Assembly (NCBI RefSeq): GCF_000026005.1
Contig: NC_005295.2
Location: 806,001-870,000, forward strand
Direction: 5' to 3'
Origin: Ehrlichia ruminantium str. Welgevonden
GTDB lineage: Bacteria > Pseudomonadota > Alphaproteobacteria > Rickettsiales > Anaplasmataceae
Length of the DNA: 64,000 nucleotides
Each line of letters opens with the position of its first letter. Position 1 is the first letter of the stretch. The position numbers and the translations under genes are program-made. This document shows, in pieces, positions 10,363 through 22,018 of the stretch. The notes beneath the pieces are model-generated. The model did no database searches. It was given only the letters and a program-made list of their open reading frames with translations, and had not been told where the DNA came from.

Positions 10363-11823
10363 TCAAATACTACTAAAGTATAAGTTTCTTAACGACAATT
10401 GCTCCATAAATGGAGACAAAGATTTTAACAAAATATAATAAGGATATATTCCAAATACTAGTACAAGAGTAGCTAAAATAATTAAAATAAATAACTCATT
10501 CTTATTAAGGTCACATACAATTAAACTACTATTAGATGCTCCCCAGATTATTTCTTTAGATAAAAATAACATATATACAGCACCTAATATAACTCCAGTA
10601 GCAATCAAAGCTGCAAATAATTTAGAATAATGAAAAACTCCTAATATAGACAAGAATTCCCCTACAAACCCTGAAGTACCAGGTAAAGCAATAGAGGCCA
10701 TAGTGAAAAATATAAACATTATAGAAAACTTTGGCATTACTTTTGCTAAACCACTATATTTTGATATCTCTAAAGTATGATTCCTATCATAAAGCATACC
10801 AACACAAAAAAATAATGCTGCAGATATCAACCCATGACTAATCATTTGAAATATAGCACCTGATATTCCATATTCATTAAAAGAAAATATCCCTGCAGTA
10901 ACAAATCCCATATGAGCAATTGAAGAATATGCAATAAATTTCTTAATATTACTCTGAACAAAAGAAATTAATGAAGCATAAATAACACCAATAATACTCA
11001 ATATTATAACAAAATTTGAAAAATACATATTAGCTTCTGGTAACATGGGAATAGAAAATCTAAGTAATGCATATGTCCCTACTTTGATCAAAATACCAGC
11101 CAATAATACAGATCCAACAGTTGGTGCTTGAACATGGGCATTAGGCAACCACGTATGAAAAGGAACAATAGGAATTTTTATTGCAAAAGAGATAAAAAAT
11201 GCACACCATAACCACTTCTGAGCTTTTATATTTAAAAAGTTAGGTAAAATGTAACTTAATTGTTCTATATTACTTACCTTATCAGAAAAAAGATATATAT
11301 ATATAATAGCTATTAAGAATAACAAAGACCCAGCTAAAGTATATAAAAATAACTTAAATGTAGCATATATCCTGTCTTCATGTCCCCAAATTCCTATAAT
11401 AAAAAACATAGGAATTAAAACAGATTCAAAAAATATATAAAACATTATAATATCAAGTGAAGCAAATACTCCGATCGTTAATCCTTCTAATAATAATAAT
11501 AATGCAATAAACGTACGTAAGTTATATATCTTCATATTAAAAAGAGAAAACACAGTACATAATAAAAACAAGAAACTCGTTAATAATATAAGAGGTAATG
11601 ATAAACCATCTACTCCTATTGAAAAACCATGTAACAAGTTACATATAAATTGATATCCCTTATATGAATAGTCAAATTTTATAGCTATAATAAAGTTGAG
11701 AATAAATGTAGCCCCAGAAGATATTAGAGAAATTACCTTTATCAATACTGAAGTTGTCTTAAAATTATTAATTGTTAATAAGCACGACCCTAATATTGGC
11801 AACAAAATCATAAAAAGCAGCAT
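10363..11823 (-). CDS. nuoM: NADH-quinone oxidoreductase subunit M
   Basis: Antiporter-like subunit of the complex I membrane arm. 486 residues, about 14 helices. The conserved glutamate helix [14 protein letters not shown] and the proton-path motif [18 protein letters not shown] identify NuoM. It starts 6 bp after nuoL and has 7 bp before nuoN, an operon arrangement. No anomaly seen. Confidence 0.97.
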   Translation of the reverse strand: MLLFMILLPILGSCLLTINNFKTTSVLIKVISLISSGATFILNFIIAIKFDYSYKGYQFICNLLHGFSIGVDGLSLPLILLTSFLFLLCTVFSLFNMKIYNLRTFIALLLLLEGLTIGVFASLDIIMFYIFFESVLIPMFFIIGIWGHEDRIYATFKLFLYTLAGSLLFLIAIIYIYLFSDKVSNIEQLSYILPNFLNIKAQKWLWCAFFISFAIKIPIVPFHTWLPNAHVQAPTVGSVLLAGILIKVGTYALLRFSIPMLPEANMYFSNFVIILSIIGVIYASLISFVQSNIKKFIAYSSIAHMGFVTAGIFSFNEYGISGAIFQMISHGLISAALFFCVGMLYDRNHTLEISKYSGLAKVMPKFSIMFIFFTMASIALPGTSGFVGEFLSILGVFHYSKLFAALIATGVILGAVYMLFLSKEIIWGASNSSLIVCDLNKNELFILIILATLVLVFGIYPYYILLKSLSPFMEQLSLRNLYFSSI

Positions 11824-11829
11824 AAGGTT

Positions 11830-13698
11830 TTAAAATCCTGTATTATTATAAATTAACCACATGACAATACTTATCAATCCTAATAACATTACAAATGCAT
11901 AATCGAAAATAAAACCAGTCTGTATTTTAACACTACCTTTTGATAAGGAATTTACCGTTCTAGTAATACCACCTAACCCAAAATAATCAATAACTTTTTT
12001 ATCAATAATTTGTGAAAAAAAGTCAGCAATTAATTTAATAGGTATTACAAATACGTAATAATATAATTCATCAATATACCATTTTTTATACAAGAACTCA
12101 GTTAACCTATGAAACTTAAAAAAAGTAAAATAGTTAAAATAATATCTTAAATATGCACACACTATCCCTAAAACACTTAAAACTAAAGGTAATAACTTTA
12201 TTAATAACCCAACATCTTCATGGGTGTGTATTGTAAGGCTACCTTTCCAAAATATATGATCATTTATTAGTAATACCTTTTCCCCCCACATACCAGAAAA
12301 TATAGAACCTACGGATAATACTAACAAAGGCAAAAGCATTACTTTTCCTGACTCAAATATAGATTTTTTTTCTGAATCAATACCATGAAAAACAATTATA
12401 ATTAATCTCCAAGAATAAAATGCAGTTAAAAATGCAACTATGTTAGATATTATAAAAGCAGTATTACTAACATTATAACTACTTTCAATAATCAAATCTT
12501 TTGAATAAAAACCAGCAAATGGAAAAATACCTGCTAATGCTAAAGACCCTATCCAAGTTAACACATACGTGAATGGTATTTGACGCCAAGAAGCACGTAT
12601 TTTATAAATATCTTGCTCATGTGTAGAATGAATTATATTACCAGCACATAAAAACAACAATGCTTTAAAAAAAGCGTGTGTCATTAGATGAAATATAGCA
12701 ACACTATATGCTGACAAACCACATGCAAGAAACATATATCCTAATTGGCTACAAGTAGAATATGCTATTATCTTTTTTAAATCAGTTTGAACAATAGCAA
12801 TAGTAGCAGCAAATAAACAAGTAATTGTTCCCACAATTAATATAAAATGACGTGCTACATCTGATAACTCAAATAATGGAGAACATCTAACAACAAGAAA
12901 TACTCCAGCTGTTACCATAGTTGCAGCATGAATCAATGCTGAAGCAGGAGTAGGCCCCTCCATAGCATCAGGCAACCACGTATGTAAACCAATTTGAGCA
13001 GACTTACCCATACATCCAATAAAAAGCAGTACACATATAACATCTATATAAGGGACTTGATAACCAAAAAAATTAATTATACCAATTCTATAATCTGAAT
13101 TCACTATACTATGAAATACTCTAGCAAAATCTAACGAATCAAATACTAAAAATACTGCTATAATCCCTAATATAAAAAAAAAATCACCTACTCTATTTAT
13201 AATAAATGCCTTCATTGCAGCTTTAGTAGCTGAAGATTTTTCAAACCAAAATCCTATCAATAAGTAAGAACATAGACCAACACCTTCCCACCCTAGAAAC
13301 AATTGTAAAAAATTACCACTTGTTACTAAAATTAACATAAAAAATGTAAATAATGACAAGTATGACAAAAACCTAGCTGCTCCTACATCATGAGACATAT
13401 AACCTATTGAATATATATGTACTACTACTGACACTGTATTCACTATAACAAGCATAATAATACTCAAAGAATCTAAATACAACGACCAGTGAATTTTTAA
13501 ATCATAGACTTGAATCCATGAGAATAAATCAATAATATAGCTATTTTGAAAATTGAAAAATAAATACCACGATAATAATGATGAAGAAGTGATAAAAAAA
13601 ACAGCACACAACTGTGCAAAAAATCGATGACTTATTATATTAGCAAAAACAGAACCTATTAAAGGTAATAATACACATAATAGCTCTATTTTTATCAT
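11830..13698 (-). CDS. nuoL: NADH-quinone oxidoreductase subunit L
   Basis: Largest antiporter-like subunit of complex I, with the long lateral helix at its C-terminus. 622 residues from the chosen ATG. Motifs: GWEGVGLCSYLLIGFW, HTWLPDAMEGPTPASALIHA and HAFFKALLFLCAGNIIH. The frame is open for 19 more codons upstream, but the chosen ATG has GGAGA 8 bases before it and begins with the hydrophobic IELLCVLLPLIGS typical of NuoL, so the longer start is rejected. It lies 73 bp after nuoK and 6 bp before nuoM. Confidence 0.96.
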   Translation of the reverse strand: MIKIELLCVLLPLIGSVFANIISHRFFAQLCAVFFITSSSLLSWYLFFNFQNSYIIDLFSWIQVYDLKIHWSLYLDSLSIIMLVIVNTVSVVVHIYSIGYMSHDVGAARFLSYLSLFTFFMLILVTSGNFLQLFLGWEGVGLCSYLLIGFWFEKSSATKAAMKAFIINRVGDFFFILGIIAVFLVFDSLDFARVFHSIVNSDYRIGIINFFGYQVPYIDVICVLLFIGCMGKSAQIGLHTWLPDAMEGPTPASALIHAATMVTAGVFLVVRCSPLFELSDVARHFILIVGTITCLFAATIAIVQTDLKKIIAYSTCSQLGYMFLACGLSAYSVAIFHLMTHAFFKALLFLCAGNIIHSTHEQDIYKIRASWRQIPFTYVLTWIGSLALAGIFPFAGFYSKDLIIESSYNVSNTAFIISNIVAFLTAFYSWRLIIIVFHGIDSEKKSIFESGKVMLLPLLVLSVGSIFSGMWGEKVLLINDHIFWKGSLTIHTHEDVGLLIKLLPLVLSVLGIVCAYLRYYFNYFTFFKFHRLTEFLYKKWYIDELYYYVFVIPIKLIADFFSQIIDKKVIDYFGLGGITRTVNSLSKGSVKIQTGFIFDYAFVMLLGLISIVMWLIYNNTGF

Positions 13699-13771
13699 AA
13701 AACTGATCTCCAATAAATTACTATTTTTAATATTTAAACATAAATAACTAGACAAAAAAAGTACATTTTCA

Positions 13772-14098
13772 TTATTCTTTCATCTTATTTGCTGTTTCAA
13801 TATCAATATTTCCACAACTCCTAAAATATACAACAATAATTGCTAATCCCACTGCAGACTCTGCAGCTGCAACTGTCAAGATAAACATGACAAATACTTG
13901 CCCTAAGATATTGTCAAGATATACTGAAAAAGCAGCAAAATTGATATTAACTGCTAATAACATTAGTTCTATTGATAACAAGATTGTTATAATATTTTTG
14001 CGATTTATAAAAATACCACAAATTCCAGTAGTAAACAGTACTGCAGCTAAAATTAGAAAATGGTTTAGAGTAATTCCAGCATCAATCAGAGTCTTCAT
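13772..14098 (-). CDS. nuoK: NADH-quinone oxidoreductase subunit K
   Basis: Small complex I membrane subunit: 108 residues, three helices. The helix [12 protein letters not shown] holds the conserved glutamate required for proton coupling, and a second acidic helix follows ([14 protein letters not shown]). The start overlaps the nuoJ end by 17 bp, implying translational coupling. Confidence 0.96.
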   Translation of the reverse strand: MKTLIDAGITLNHFLILAAVLFTTGICGIFINRKNIITILLSIELMLLAVNINFAAFSVYLDNILGQVFVMFILTVAAAESAVGLAIIVVYFRSCGNIDIETANKMKE

Positions 14099-14684
14099 AA
14101 CTTACCCCTCCTCTTACCTTAACATCTACATATTTTACAAAGGGAGATCTACTTATCTGAATATCTGGACTTTGCCTACGTATATTATTACCTTTATCAC
14201 GCAAAGTTAATACTAATGACCCAATTATCGATATTAATAGCAATACACCAGACAAGTGAAATATATACATATACTTTGTATATATTAGATTGCCAATAGC
14301 CATAACATTACTAACATAAGGCTTAGATTCTGTAACTAAGTCAGCTGTTGCAGAGTGTTTTATAATAAATACCATATTAACAAAAAGTATCATTCCACTT
14401 ATTAATCCTATAACAAAATATTTCGTAAAACCATGCTTAAATCTTGAATAATTTATATCCAACATCATTACAACAAACAGAAATAATACAGCAACAGCAC
14501 CAACATATACTATTATAACTAACATTGCTATTAATTCTGCACCTAATAATATAAATAAGGTGCTAGACATAAAAAATGTTAAAATCAAGAATAAAACAGA
14601 ATATACAGGATTAGATACATAAATTACAGCTATAGAAGATAGTATTACTAATACTGCAAAAAAATGAAAGAAAAAATAAATCAT
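14082..14684 (-). CDS. nuoJ: NADH-quinone oxidoreductase subunit J
   Basis: Membrane subunit of complex I: 200 residues, five helices, with the pi-bulge helix region [18 protein letters not shown] characteristic of NuoJ. It is the first gene of the nuoJKLMN block. The usual upstream partners nuoH and nuoI are not adjacent: a non-coding gap of about 1 kb separates it from nuoF. This fits the fragmented nuo loci of Rickettsiales. Confidence 0.95.
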   Translation of the reverse strand: MIYFFFHFFAVLVILSSIAVIYVSNPVYSVLFLILTFFMSSTLFILLGAELIAMLVIIVYVGAVAVLFLFVVMMLDINYSRFKHGFTKYFVIGLISGMILFVNMVFIIKHSATADLVTESKPYVSNVMAIGNLIYTKYMYIFHLSGVLLLISIIGSLVLTLRDKGNNIRRQSPDIQISRSPFVKYVDVKVRGGVSYEDSD

Positions 14685-15676
14685 TATATTTCTATCTGTT
14701 TAATGATTAACAAATTTAGCCAAAATCATCTAAAGTATAACTAATAAAATATTCAAGTAAACTACTAATTAGTAACTTAAAAGCCATCATACATTAACTG
14801 ACTAAAGATTTAGGCCATATATTTAAACAACAAAGCATAAATAAATTCTTAAATTTTTAAGCAAAAAAATCCATTCTCTGGGTATACCTACTAAATATAT
14901 ACATAAAGCTCTAGCACTCTATATAAAATAGACCCATTTTAATAGCACATAATCTACTTATCTATAAAATAACAAAATATATTGTTAGTTTAAAAATACT
15001 AATTTACTGAAAATTCATTTGGTAAATATTTTTATTAATTTTACAAATACTGAATTAAGTAATTTTTATAAATATTACAAATATATACAATCAGGTCATA
15101 GTGAATATTATATCTTAAAGAAGACATAACTATTTTCTTTGATTTAATTATTTTACTACATTACCCACCTTATTTAGTGTTAATCCTTTAACAATTGCAG
15201 TCTCAGCAATACTCACAATTATTAAGTTACTTTGAAAAGAAAGTTCATCCATATTAATAAAATAGCATACATAACATAGGAATAATTATTAAGATAAAAT
15301 ATCTTTAGTTTTTATATAAATTTACTACAAGCATTATTATACTAATCACTATATCTTTATTGTATAAATTTAGATAATCAAAATATTACCTTGCATTATA
15401 AAACTATAATATAATCAAGATACTCAACATATATAATCTAGATACAACTACATCATATCAAGATTGTAAAACTCATATATTAACAATAAAGTACTGAATA
15501 AGTCAATTTATTGCTTAATTATGATAACACTCAAACAACTTTTTGTGATTTTTTTATGTGATAATACCTAAATAGAATGTAATGAGAAGAAAAATTGTTC
15601 TCTAAAAATTAATTAAAAGATTGTTATAAATGATATTGTATCTCACCTATATTGTAAAATAGACATGTTATTTTTT
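14685..15676. other. Long non-coding gap between nuoJ and nuoF
   Basis: About 1 kb of AT-rich DNA. It should contain the promoter of the nuoJ operon at its left end. The only coding-like trace is a 34-codon open frame on the minus strand (listed separately). No RNA gene was recognised. Confidence 0.6.
15148..15252 (-). pseudogene. Possible relic: short open frame of 34 codons
   Basis: Reads MDELSFQSNLIIVSIAETA and continues VKGLTLNKVGNVVK to a stop. Its composition (mixed polar and hydrophobic, G, V and A present) looks more protein-like than the surrounding Ile/Tyr/Asn-rich random frames, so it may be the remains of a decayed gene or a tiny gene. I do not recognise a family. Confidence 0.25.
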
Positions 15677-16954
15677 CTATGATTTTCTAATACAATTATC
15701 TATTCTCTCTTCAATAACACCTCTAAAATGTCTAATTAAACCTTGTACTGGCCAAGCTGCAGCATCACCAAGAGCACAAATTGTATGTCCTTCTATCTGA
15801 TAACTAATACTTAATAATAAATCAATATCATCATATGTAGCAGTTCCTTTTACTAGCTTCCTCATGATTTTCCACATCCAACCAGTACCCTCACGGCATG
15901 GTGTACACTGCCCACAAGATTCATGCATGTAAAAATGTGATAACCTTTCTATAGCTGCAATTATATCTGTTGATTTATCCATCACTATCAAACCTGCAGT
16001 ACCCAAACCAGATTGCACAGCCCTTAAAGAATCAAAATCCATAGTAATAGTATCACAAATAGATTTTGGAAGCACAGGAACTGAAGAACCACCTGGTATT
16101 ACTGCTAATAAATTATCCCATCCACCACGAACACCTCCTGCATATTTCTCTATTAACTCTCTCATAGGAATACCTAATTCCTCTTCTACATTACACGGAT
16201 TATTAACATGTCCTGATATGCAGAAGATTTTAGTACCAGTATTATTCTCCTTTCCAAGAGATGCAAACCAATTACTACCTCTTCTTAAAATTTCACCAAT
16301 TGTTGCAATAGTTTCAACATTATTAATCGTAGTAGGACATCCATATAATCCTATTGCAGCAGGAAATGGTGGTTTTAACCTTGGCATCCCCTTTCTACCT
16401 TCCAAAGATTCAAGCTGAGCAGTTTCCTCCCCACAAATATATGCACCAGCACCTCTATGAATAAATATATCTATGTCATAACCAGACTTACATGCATTTT
16501 TACCAATTAATTTTGCTTTATATGCCTCCTTAAGTGCCTCAGATAATATTAAATATTCATTATAAAATTCACCACGAATATAAATATAAGCTGTAGTCAC
16601 TCTCATAGCAAACCCAGCTATTAATATTCCTTCAATAAGCCTATGTGGTTCATACCTTAATATATCACGATCTTTACATGTACCAGGTTCCGACTCATCA
16701 GCATTAACAACTAAATACGCTGGCTGTCCTTCTTTTCTGGTTTTTGGCATAAAACTCCACTTAAGTCCTGTAGAAAAACCTGCACCACCCCTACCACGTA
16801 ATCCAGATTTTTTTACTTCTTGAATAATGTGTTCTGAGCCTAAATTTAATATATCTAAGATATTACTCCAAATACCTCTACTTTTTGCAGATTTTAAAAA
16901 TGGAGAACCTTGACCACTAAGATTAGTAAAAACTTTGTCTTTATCTTCTAACAT
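15677..16954 (-). CDS. nuoF: NADH-quinone oxidoreductase subunit F
   Basis: Peripheral-arm subunit of complex I that binds NADH and FMN and holds iron-sulfur cluster N3. 425 residues, family length. FMN/NADH loop [15 protein letters not shown], second nucleotide motif [12 protein letters not shown], cluster motif [11 protein letters not shown] with the distal cysteine in [10 protein letters not shown]. It lies alone, apart from nuoJKLMN and without nuoE in front, which shows locus scattering. The tRNA-Ile and rpmA lie upstream on the same strand. Confidence 0.97.
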   Translation of the reverse strand: MLEDKDKVFTNLSGQGSPFLKSAKSRGIWSNILDILNLGSEHIIQEVKKSGLRGRGGAGFSTGLKWSFMPKTRKEGQPAYLVVNADESEPGTCKDRDILRYEPHRLIEGILIAGFAMRVTTAYIYIRGEFYNEYLILSEALKEAYKAKLIGKNACKSGYDIDIFIHRGAGAYICGEETAQLESLEGRKGMPRLKPPFPAAIGLYGCPTTINNVETIATIGEILRRGSNWFASLGKENNTGTKIFCISGHVNNPCNVEEELGIPMRELIEKYAGGVRGGWDNLLAVIPGGSSVPVLPKSICDTITMDFDSLRAVQSGLGTAGLIVMDKSTDIIAAIERLSHFYMHESCGQCTPCREGTGWMWKIMRKLVKGTATYDDIDLLLSISYQIEGHTICALGDAAAWPVQGLIRHFRGVIEERIDNCIRKS

Positions 16955-17103
16955 AAAGCTTTAAATAAACAAGAACTAAAAATTGGAAACTAAAAAACAG
17001 ACATCCAATATAAACATATTGATTCCACATATTAAAACTATATAACTGTTATCTAAATAAATACAACACAACTATATAAATTTTACTAAAACATTAATAC
17101 AAT

Positions 17104-17180
17104 TGGTGGGCTTGGGAAGAGTTGAACTTCCGACCTCACGCTTATCAGGCGTGCACTCTAACCACCTGAGCTACAAGCCC
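17104..17180 (-). tRNA. tRNA-Ile (anticodon GAT), CCA encoded
   Basis: The minus strand reads a full cloverleaf: acceptor GGGCTTG pairing with CAAGCCC, D-arm GCTC/GAGT, anticodon stem CACGC/GCGTG with loop CTGATAA (anticodon GAT), T-loop GTTCAACTC, discriminator A and an encoded CCA. It sits 14 bp after the rpmA stop on the same strand and may be cut from an rplU-rpmA transcript. Confidence 0.97.
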
Positions 17181-17194
17181 AATATAACACATTT

Positions 17195-17461
17195 TTAAGA
17201 AGCAGAGTTAACCTCTAATACATCAACAAATGTCTTATTTAAAGCCCCTTTCCTAAAGTACACAACACCTGAAACCTTAGAGAAAATAGTATGATCTTTT
17301 CCAATACCGACATTTCTACCAGGATGATATTTAGTACCTCTTTGACGTATAATAATATTACCAGGGATTACTTTTTCACTACCAAATTTCTTTACACCTA
17401 GCCGCCTACCCCTCGAATCTCTACCATTACTGGAACTACCACCAGATTTCTTCGTAGCCAT
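17195..17461 (-). CDS. rpmA: 50S ribosomal protein L27
   Basis: 88-residue large-subunit protein near the peptidyl-transferase centre. The N-terminus is [15 protein letters not shown], without the cleavable Firmicute extension. The core [17 protein letters not shown] and [20 protein letters not shown] is textbook L27. It lies 5 bp after rplU, the universal rplU-rpmA pair; obg, often third in this operon, is here across the divergent gap behind eno. Confidence 0.98.
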   Translation of the reverse strand: MATKKSGGSSSNGRDSRGRRLGVKKFGSEKVIPGNIIIRQRGTKYHPGRNVGIGKDHTIFSKVSGVVYFRKGALNKTFVDVLEVNSAS

Positions 17462-17466
17462 AACTT

Positions 17467-17775
17467 CTACTCCATATTATTAATTTTAGTAATACGTAAG
17501 ACAGTCATATATTGCCTATGACCATTTTTACGCCTATAATTCTTACGGCGCTTTTTCTTAAATATTATTACCTTATCATTCCTACACTGCTCAAGAACTG
17601 ATGCTGTAACACTTGCATTTTGTGTAAAAATAACTTCATTATTCACACCAGTTAATGCTATCACTTTACTTAAAGTAACTTCCTCTCCTACACTTGCATT
17701 TAACTTCTCTATCCTTATAATATCGTGTTCCTTTACTTTATATTGCTTTCCACCAGTTTCAATAATAGCAAACAT
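17467..17775 (-). CDS. rplU: 50S ribosomal protein L21
   Basis: 102-residue rRNA-binding protein of the large subunit. [14 protein letters not shown] at the N-terminus and the basic [16 protein letters not shown] segment identify L21. It is the first gene of the rplU-rpmA operon and is divergent from eno across 165 bp, which should hold both promoters. Confidence 0.98.
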   Translation of the reverse strand: MFAIIETGGKQYKVKEHDIIRIEKLNASVGEEVTLSKVIALTGVNNEVIFTQNASVTASVLEQCRNDKVIIFKKKRRKNYRRKNGHRQYMTVLRITKINNME

Positions 17776-17940
17776 ATATATCTCTTAGTGTTCTTAAAAA
17801 TTACTCTAGCTAATTCTGCGTAATATAACATAATCTGTCAATAATATTGTGATTTTAATTAACTTAACACCTAGAATACACATTTACATTACATAAGAAA
17901 GTAATTATTATCATTAACTCCAAATAATAAAAGGTACTTT

Positions 17941-19206
17941 GTGGCTAATGTAAAAATTAATAACATATCAGCTAGGCAAATTCTAGATAGTAGGGGTTAT
18001 CCTACTATTGAAGTACAAATAACATTATCAAATAATGTATTTGCAAAAGCCTCTATACCATCAGGAGCATCAGTAGGAAAATTTGAAGCTGTAGAACTAC
18101 GGGATCACGATACAAATTATTACCATGGATATGGAGTTACAAAAGCAGTAAACTTAATCAATTCAGAAATTGGACAAAAAATCATAAAATTAGAAACTTT
18201 GGATCAAGAAAAAATAGATAATGCACTAATTGAAATAGATGGTACAAACAATAAGTCAAGAGTTGGTGCAAATTCTATACTTGCAATATCACTAGCAGTT
18301 GCAAAAGCTGCAGCTTCAACATTGAATATTCCATTATATCAGTATCTAGGAGGAATTACAGCAAAGATTCTTCCAACACCTCTTATCAATATCATAAATG
18401 GTGGAATGCACGCAGATAATAATTTAGATTTTCAAGAATTCATGATTATTCCGCATGGAGCTAATAGTTTTGAAGATGCAATACGAATGTCATCTGAAGT
18501 ATTTCACACATTAAAAAAAATCTTAAAACAAAAACAATATAATACAAATGTAGGAGATGAAGGAGGTTTTGCCCCTAATATAAAAGATAATACAGAAGTA
18601 TTTGATATTATTATAGATGCTATAGAAAAGTCAGGATATAAAGTATATAAGGATTTTTCACTAGGATTAGATGTAGCAGCATCTACATTTTACAAAAATG
18701 AAAAATATAAATTCTCAGATTATCAATTTAGTACTCATGAACTAGTTGAATATTATAAAAATATAGTTACTCAGTACCCTATTATATCACTTGAAGATCC
18801 AATTGCAGAAGAAGACACACTAGGCTGGAAAATGATAACAAAAGAACTAGGAGATAAAATACAAATAGTTGGAGATGATTTATTTGTAACTAACTGTAAA
18901 TTGATTAAAAATGGTATTGATAATAATATGGCAAATGCAGTATTAATAAAACCAAATCAAATTGGTACTCTAACCGAAACTTTAAATGCTATAAGACTTG
19001 CTCAGAAAAATAACTACAACGTAATACTATCTCATAGATCAGGTGAAACAAATGATACTACAATCTCTCATATAGCTGTAGCAGTAAATTGTGGACAGAT
19101 AAAAACAGGTTCTTTATCAAGATCTGAAAGGTTAGCAAAATATAACGAGCTATTATATATAGAAAAGTTATTAAATACCTCAGCAATATATCAAGGAATG
19201 CTATGA
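17941..19206 (+). CDS. eno: Enolase
   Basis: Interconverts 2-phosphoglycerate and phosphoenolpyruvate; Mg-dependent, cytosolic. 421 residues. Motifs: [22 protein letters not shown], metal ligand regions DEGGFAPN and [19 protein letters not shown] with the catalytic lysine, and SHRSGET. The start codon is GTG, preceded by AAAGG. The stop overlaps the obg start by 4 bp (ATGA), so the two are translationally coupled. gpmI, the preceding glycolytic step, starts at the far end of the window; in Ehrlichia these enzymes are thought to run toward gluconeogenesis. Confidence 0.98.
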
Positions 19207-20225
19207 GCTTTATTGACGAAGCAAAAGTCTACTTAAAAGCAGGGAAAGGTGGGGATGGATGTAGTAGTTTTCGTCGTGAAAAATTCATTGAATTTGGTGG
19301 CCCTGATGGTGGTAATGGTGGTAATGGTGGTAGCATTATTTTTATTGCAAGTCATCATGTCAATACCTTAATATACTTTAAGTATAAGCAACATATAAAA
19401 GCAGAAAATGGACATCCGGGATTAAGCAAGAATAAATTTGGATTATCTGGAAGAGATATTACTATAGAAGTACCTATAGGTACACAAATATATGATGAAG
19501 AAGGAACATTAATTACCGATCTCAACTCTGAAAACCAAAAATTTATAGCAGCACAAGGTGGAAAAGGTGGAATAGGTAATTCCAGGTATAAAACTTCTAC
19601 TAATAGAGCACCAAGATATTTCACACTTGGTGAACAAGGAGAAGAAAAATGGATTATACTGAAATTAAAAATTATTTCCGATGTTGGAATCATAGGATTA
19701 CCAAATGCAGGAAAATCAAGTTTTTTAGCTTCTTGCACTAATTCAAAAACAAAAATAGCAAATTATCCATTTACAACATTAGAACCAGAGTTAGGTGTTG
19801 CTTTCATTAATAATACAGAATTAGTTTTAGCTGATATACCAGGACTGATTTCAGGAGCTCACTTAGGATACGGTATAGGAGATAAGTTTTTAAAACATAT
19901 AGAAAGATGTTCTATATTATTACACATTATAGATTGCACATTGGAAGACATAATAGATTCATACAAATGTATTAGAAAAGAACTATCACTTTATAGCAAA
20001 GCACTAACTGAAAAAACAGAATTTATATTGTTGAATAAATGTGATTTGCTTGATAAAGAAGAAATAGCTATAAAAAAACGTCTACTTGCTGAACATACAA
20101 AAAAAGAAATATTCACATCATCTATTAAAAAAAGTAAACAACATATTCTATCAATATTAATAAAACATATAAATAAAGATTGTTCTATAAACAAACCATT
20201 TATATATGATCCTTTCAACACTTAA
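19203..20225 (+). CDS. obg: GTPase ObgE/CgtA
   Basis: Ribosome-associated essential GTPase. 340 residues: N-terminal glycine-rich Obg fold ([20 protein letters not shown], then [11 protein letters not shown]), then a G domain with G1 GLPNAGKSS at about residue 163, G3 DIPG and G4 NKCD. It lacks a long C-terminal extension, as in other alphaproteobacteria of reduced genome. It is coupled to eno by a 4-bp overlap rather than to rplU-rpmA, a local rearrangement of the common order. Confidence 0.97.
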
Positions 20226-20465
20226 TCTTAAATTAAACAGAATGATTTAATCTAAATCACTAAAACTAGTTAAATAACATTAAGTGTTAAAATTAAGAAT
20301 AATAATGCTTCAATTCGATCTTTATAAAAAAAGTTTTTAATTATAATTGTAACCACCGTACATAAACTAATAAACTAATTTTATAGGAATTTATAGTATG
20401 TTACATATAATAGTTAAACTATATTATTTTTTTAAAAGTAATTCTAACTACTCTGACTATATTTA

Positions 20466-20635
20466 AATTACATTTAATAATATTAGAAAATGTGTTTAAG
20501 TAGAATTAGAAAATAAAGAGTTTTTATTATGGTAGTAAAAATTATTTTTTAAAATAGATGTAGATTAGTTAAATAGTTTTCTTAAAAGGATCGCTCTCAT
20601 AACATTTTGTGTTCTTTGATATTTTTTACATGTAT
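20466..20635. repeat. Long inverted repeat, arm A (relic copy of argS-recO control region)
   Basis: Its reverse complement matches 31703-31872. A 53-bp core (20561-20613 against 31724-31776) is identical by eye. The flanks match with scattered substitutions and small indels. Here no gene stands on either side within about 240 bp, so it is a displaced copy of non-coding control DNA. Confidence 0.9.
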
Positions 20636-21478
20636 GTAATTAATGAATAGTACTAATAACATAAGATTATTGATAAATGTAATGCCAATACATTACCATA
20701 ACTATGATCATCAATAGATGCTAATTAATACAACTCTGAAACATTTTTAGAACAATATATTACTAAACTGTAGAATAACTTTATTTCTACAAAATAAATT
20801 GGATCATATTATTAATATAATATTAGGATTGTAAAAAAATATATAAAAAATTAGAAAATCTTATAAACTTAATATCTAATTTTAAGCAATAATTATATCA
20901 TAACACTTAACTACATACTGTATTGGAATACATAACATTACAGATAAATTCAAAATAAGTATATAATGCATCAAAAAAAAACATAACAATAAATACAAGA
21001 TTTTTATAGTTAACTTCATTTTGTAATACGTTACTAATATTTATATTAAACATAATAATTTTCTATTACATAATACTATCACCTACAACAATATAGTAGG
21101 TTTTATCGATGCATAACTTAATGACATGACTAAATAATAATCAGAACATACAATAAAGCTAATAACTATAGATAATTTTGCTAAATAACTAGCATAAATA
21201 TCCACATCAAAAGTTACTTTACAATATACAATCTCAATACATTTTATATACTATTTTGAATAAATTATTTTTTATATCGATATCAAATAATCATTGTATT
21301 ACTTATAGATCAATCTAACATGAGCTAAGATATTACATGAATAATTTGACTAAACTATCTATATTTCTAATGAAATACGTAGTATTTTTGAATATTTATC
21401 TAATGTTGTAAATTTAATGGATGCTATGTACATTTTAGCCTAATCATCAGAACAAGTGCTAACATCTCATGATTCATA

Positions 21479-21515
21479 TCAATATAAATCTTCCACACTT
21501 GTAGATTTATATTGA
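21479..21515. other. Perfect AT-rich inverted repeat (13-bp stem, 11-nt loop)
   Basis: TCAATATAAATCT pairs with AGATTTATATTGA around the loop TCCACACTTGT. No T-run follows on either strand, so it is not a classical terminator. Isolated in a gene-free region. Confidence 0.6.
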
Positions 21516-22018
21516 TTATAATGAAATTTTAACTAACAAAATACTGTACTTATACTGACACTAAAACCCACACTTAAAGAGTGTAAATAAATATAGCATC
21601 TTATAAACATAAAATTTAACACTAGTTTATATAATACTGGCTTTTCCATAAAAAAATTATAGAAATATACATGGAAAGTATCACATATATAATAATATAT
21701 AAATAGAGTAAGATATTGTAATAGCTTTTTTTACTAATAGTTAGGCAATTGGATAATATCCTACATCAATATTATCAGATAAATATATTACATCACTATA
21801 TATTTCCAATAAAACCAATCAATATTAAAATATCTTTTATTTTCCATAAATTATATGAGAAAATATATCAATATACTAAAAAAGTAAGAGTATAACATAT
21901 CATAAAATAACAACCATACTAACGTATTAGTCAAATATTATTTAATTGATAACTATAAAACTTCCAAAATTTACTATGAAAGAAACAATATAGTTAGCAA
22001 ATCATATTTAATACACTC

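Larger units (their letters stand above)
20226..22018. other. 1.8-kb non-coding gap with one inverted-repeat arm and a hairpin
   Basis: No gene on either strand. It holds an inverted copy of the argS-recO control region (20466-20635) and a perfect AT-rich hairpin (21479-21515), both listed separately. The rest is AT-rich sequence in which I see no further structure. Confidence 0.7.

Noticed and set aside
19355-20221. Frames of 76-127 codons on the minus strand
   Set aside because: Antisense to obg, whose motifs are complete.
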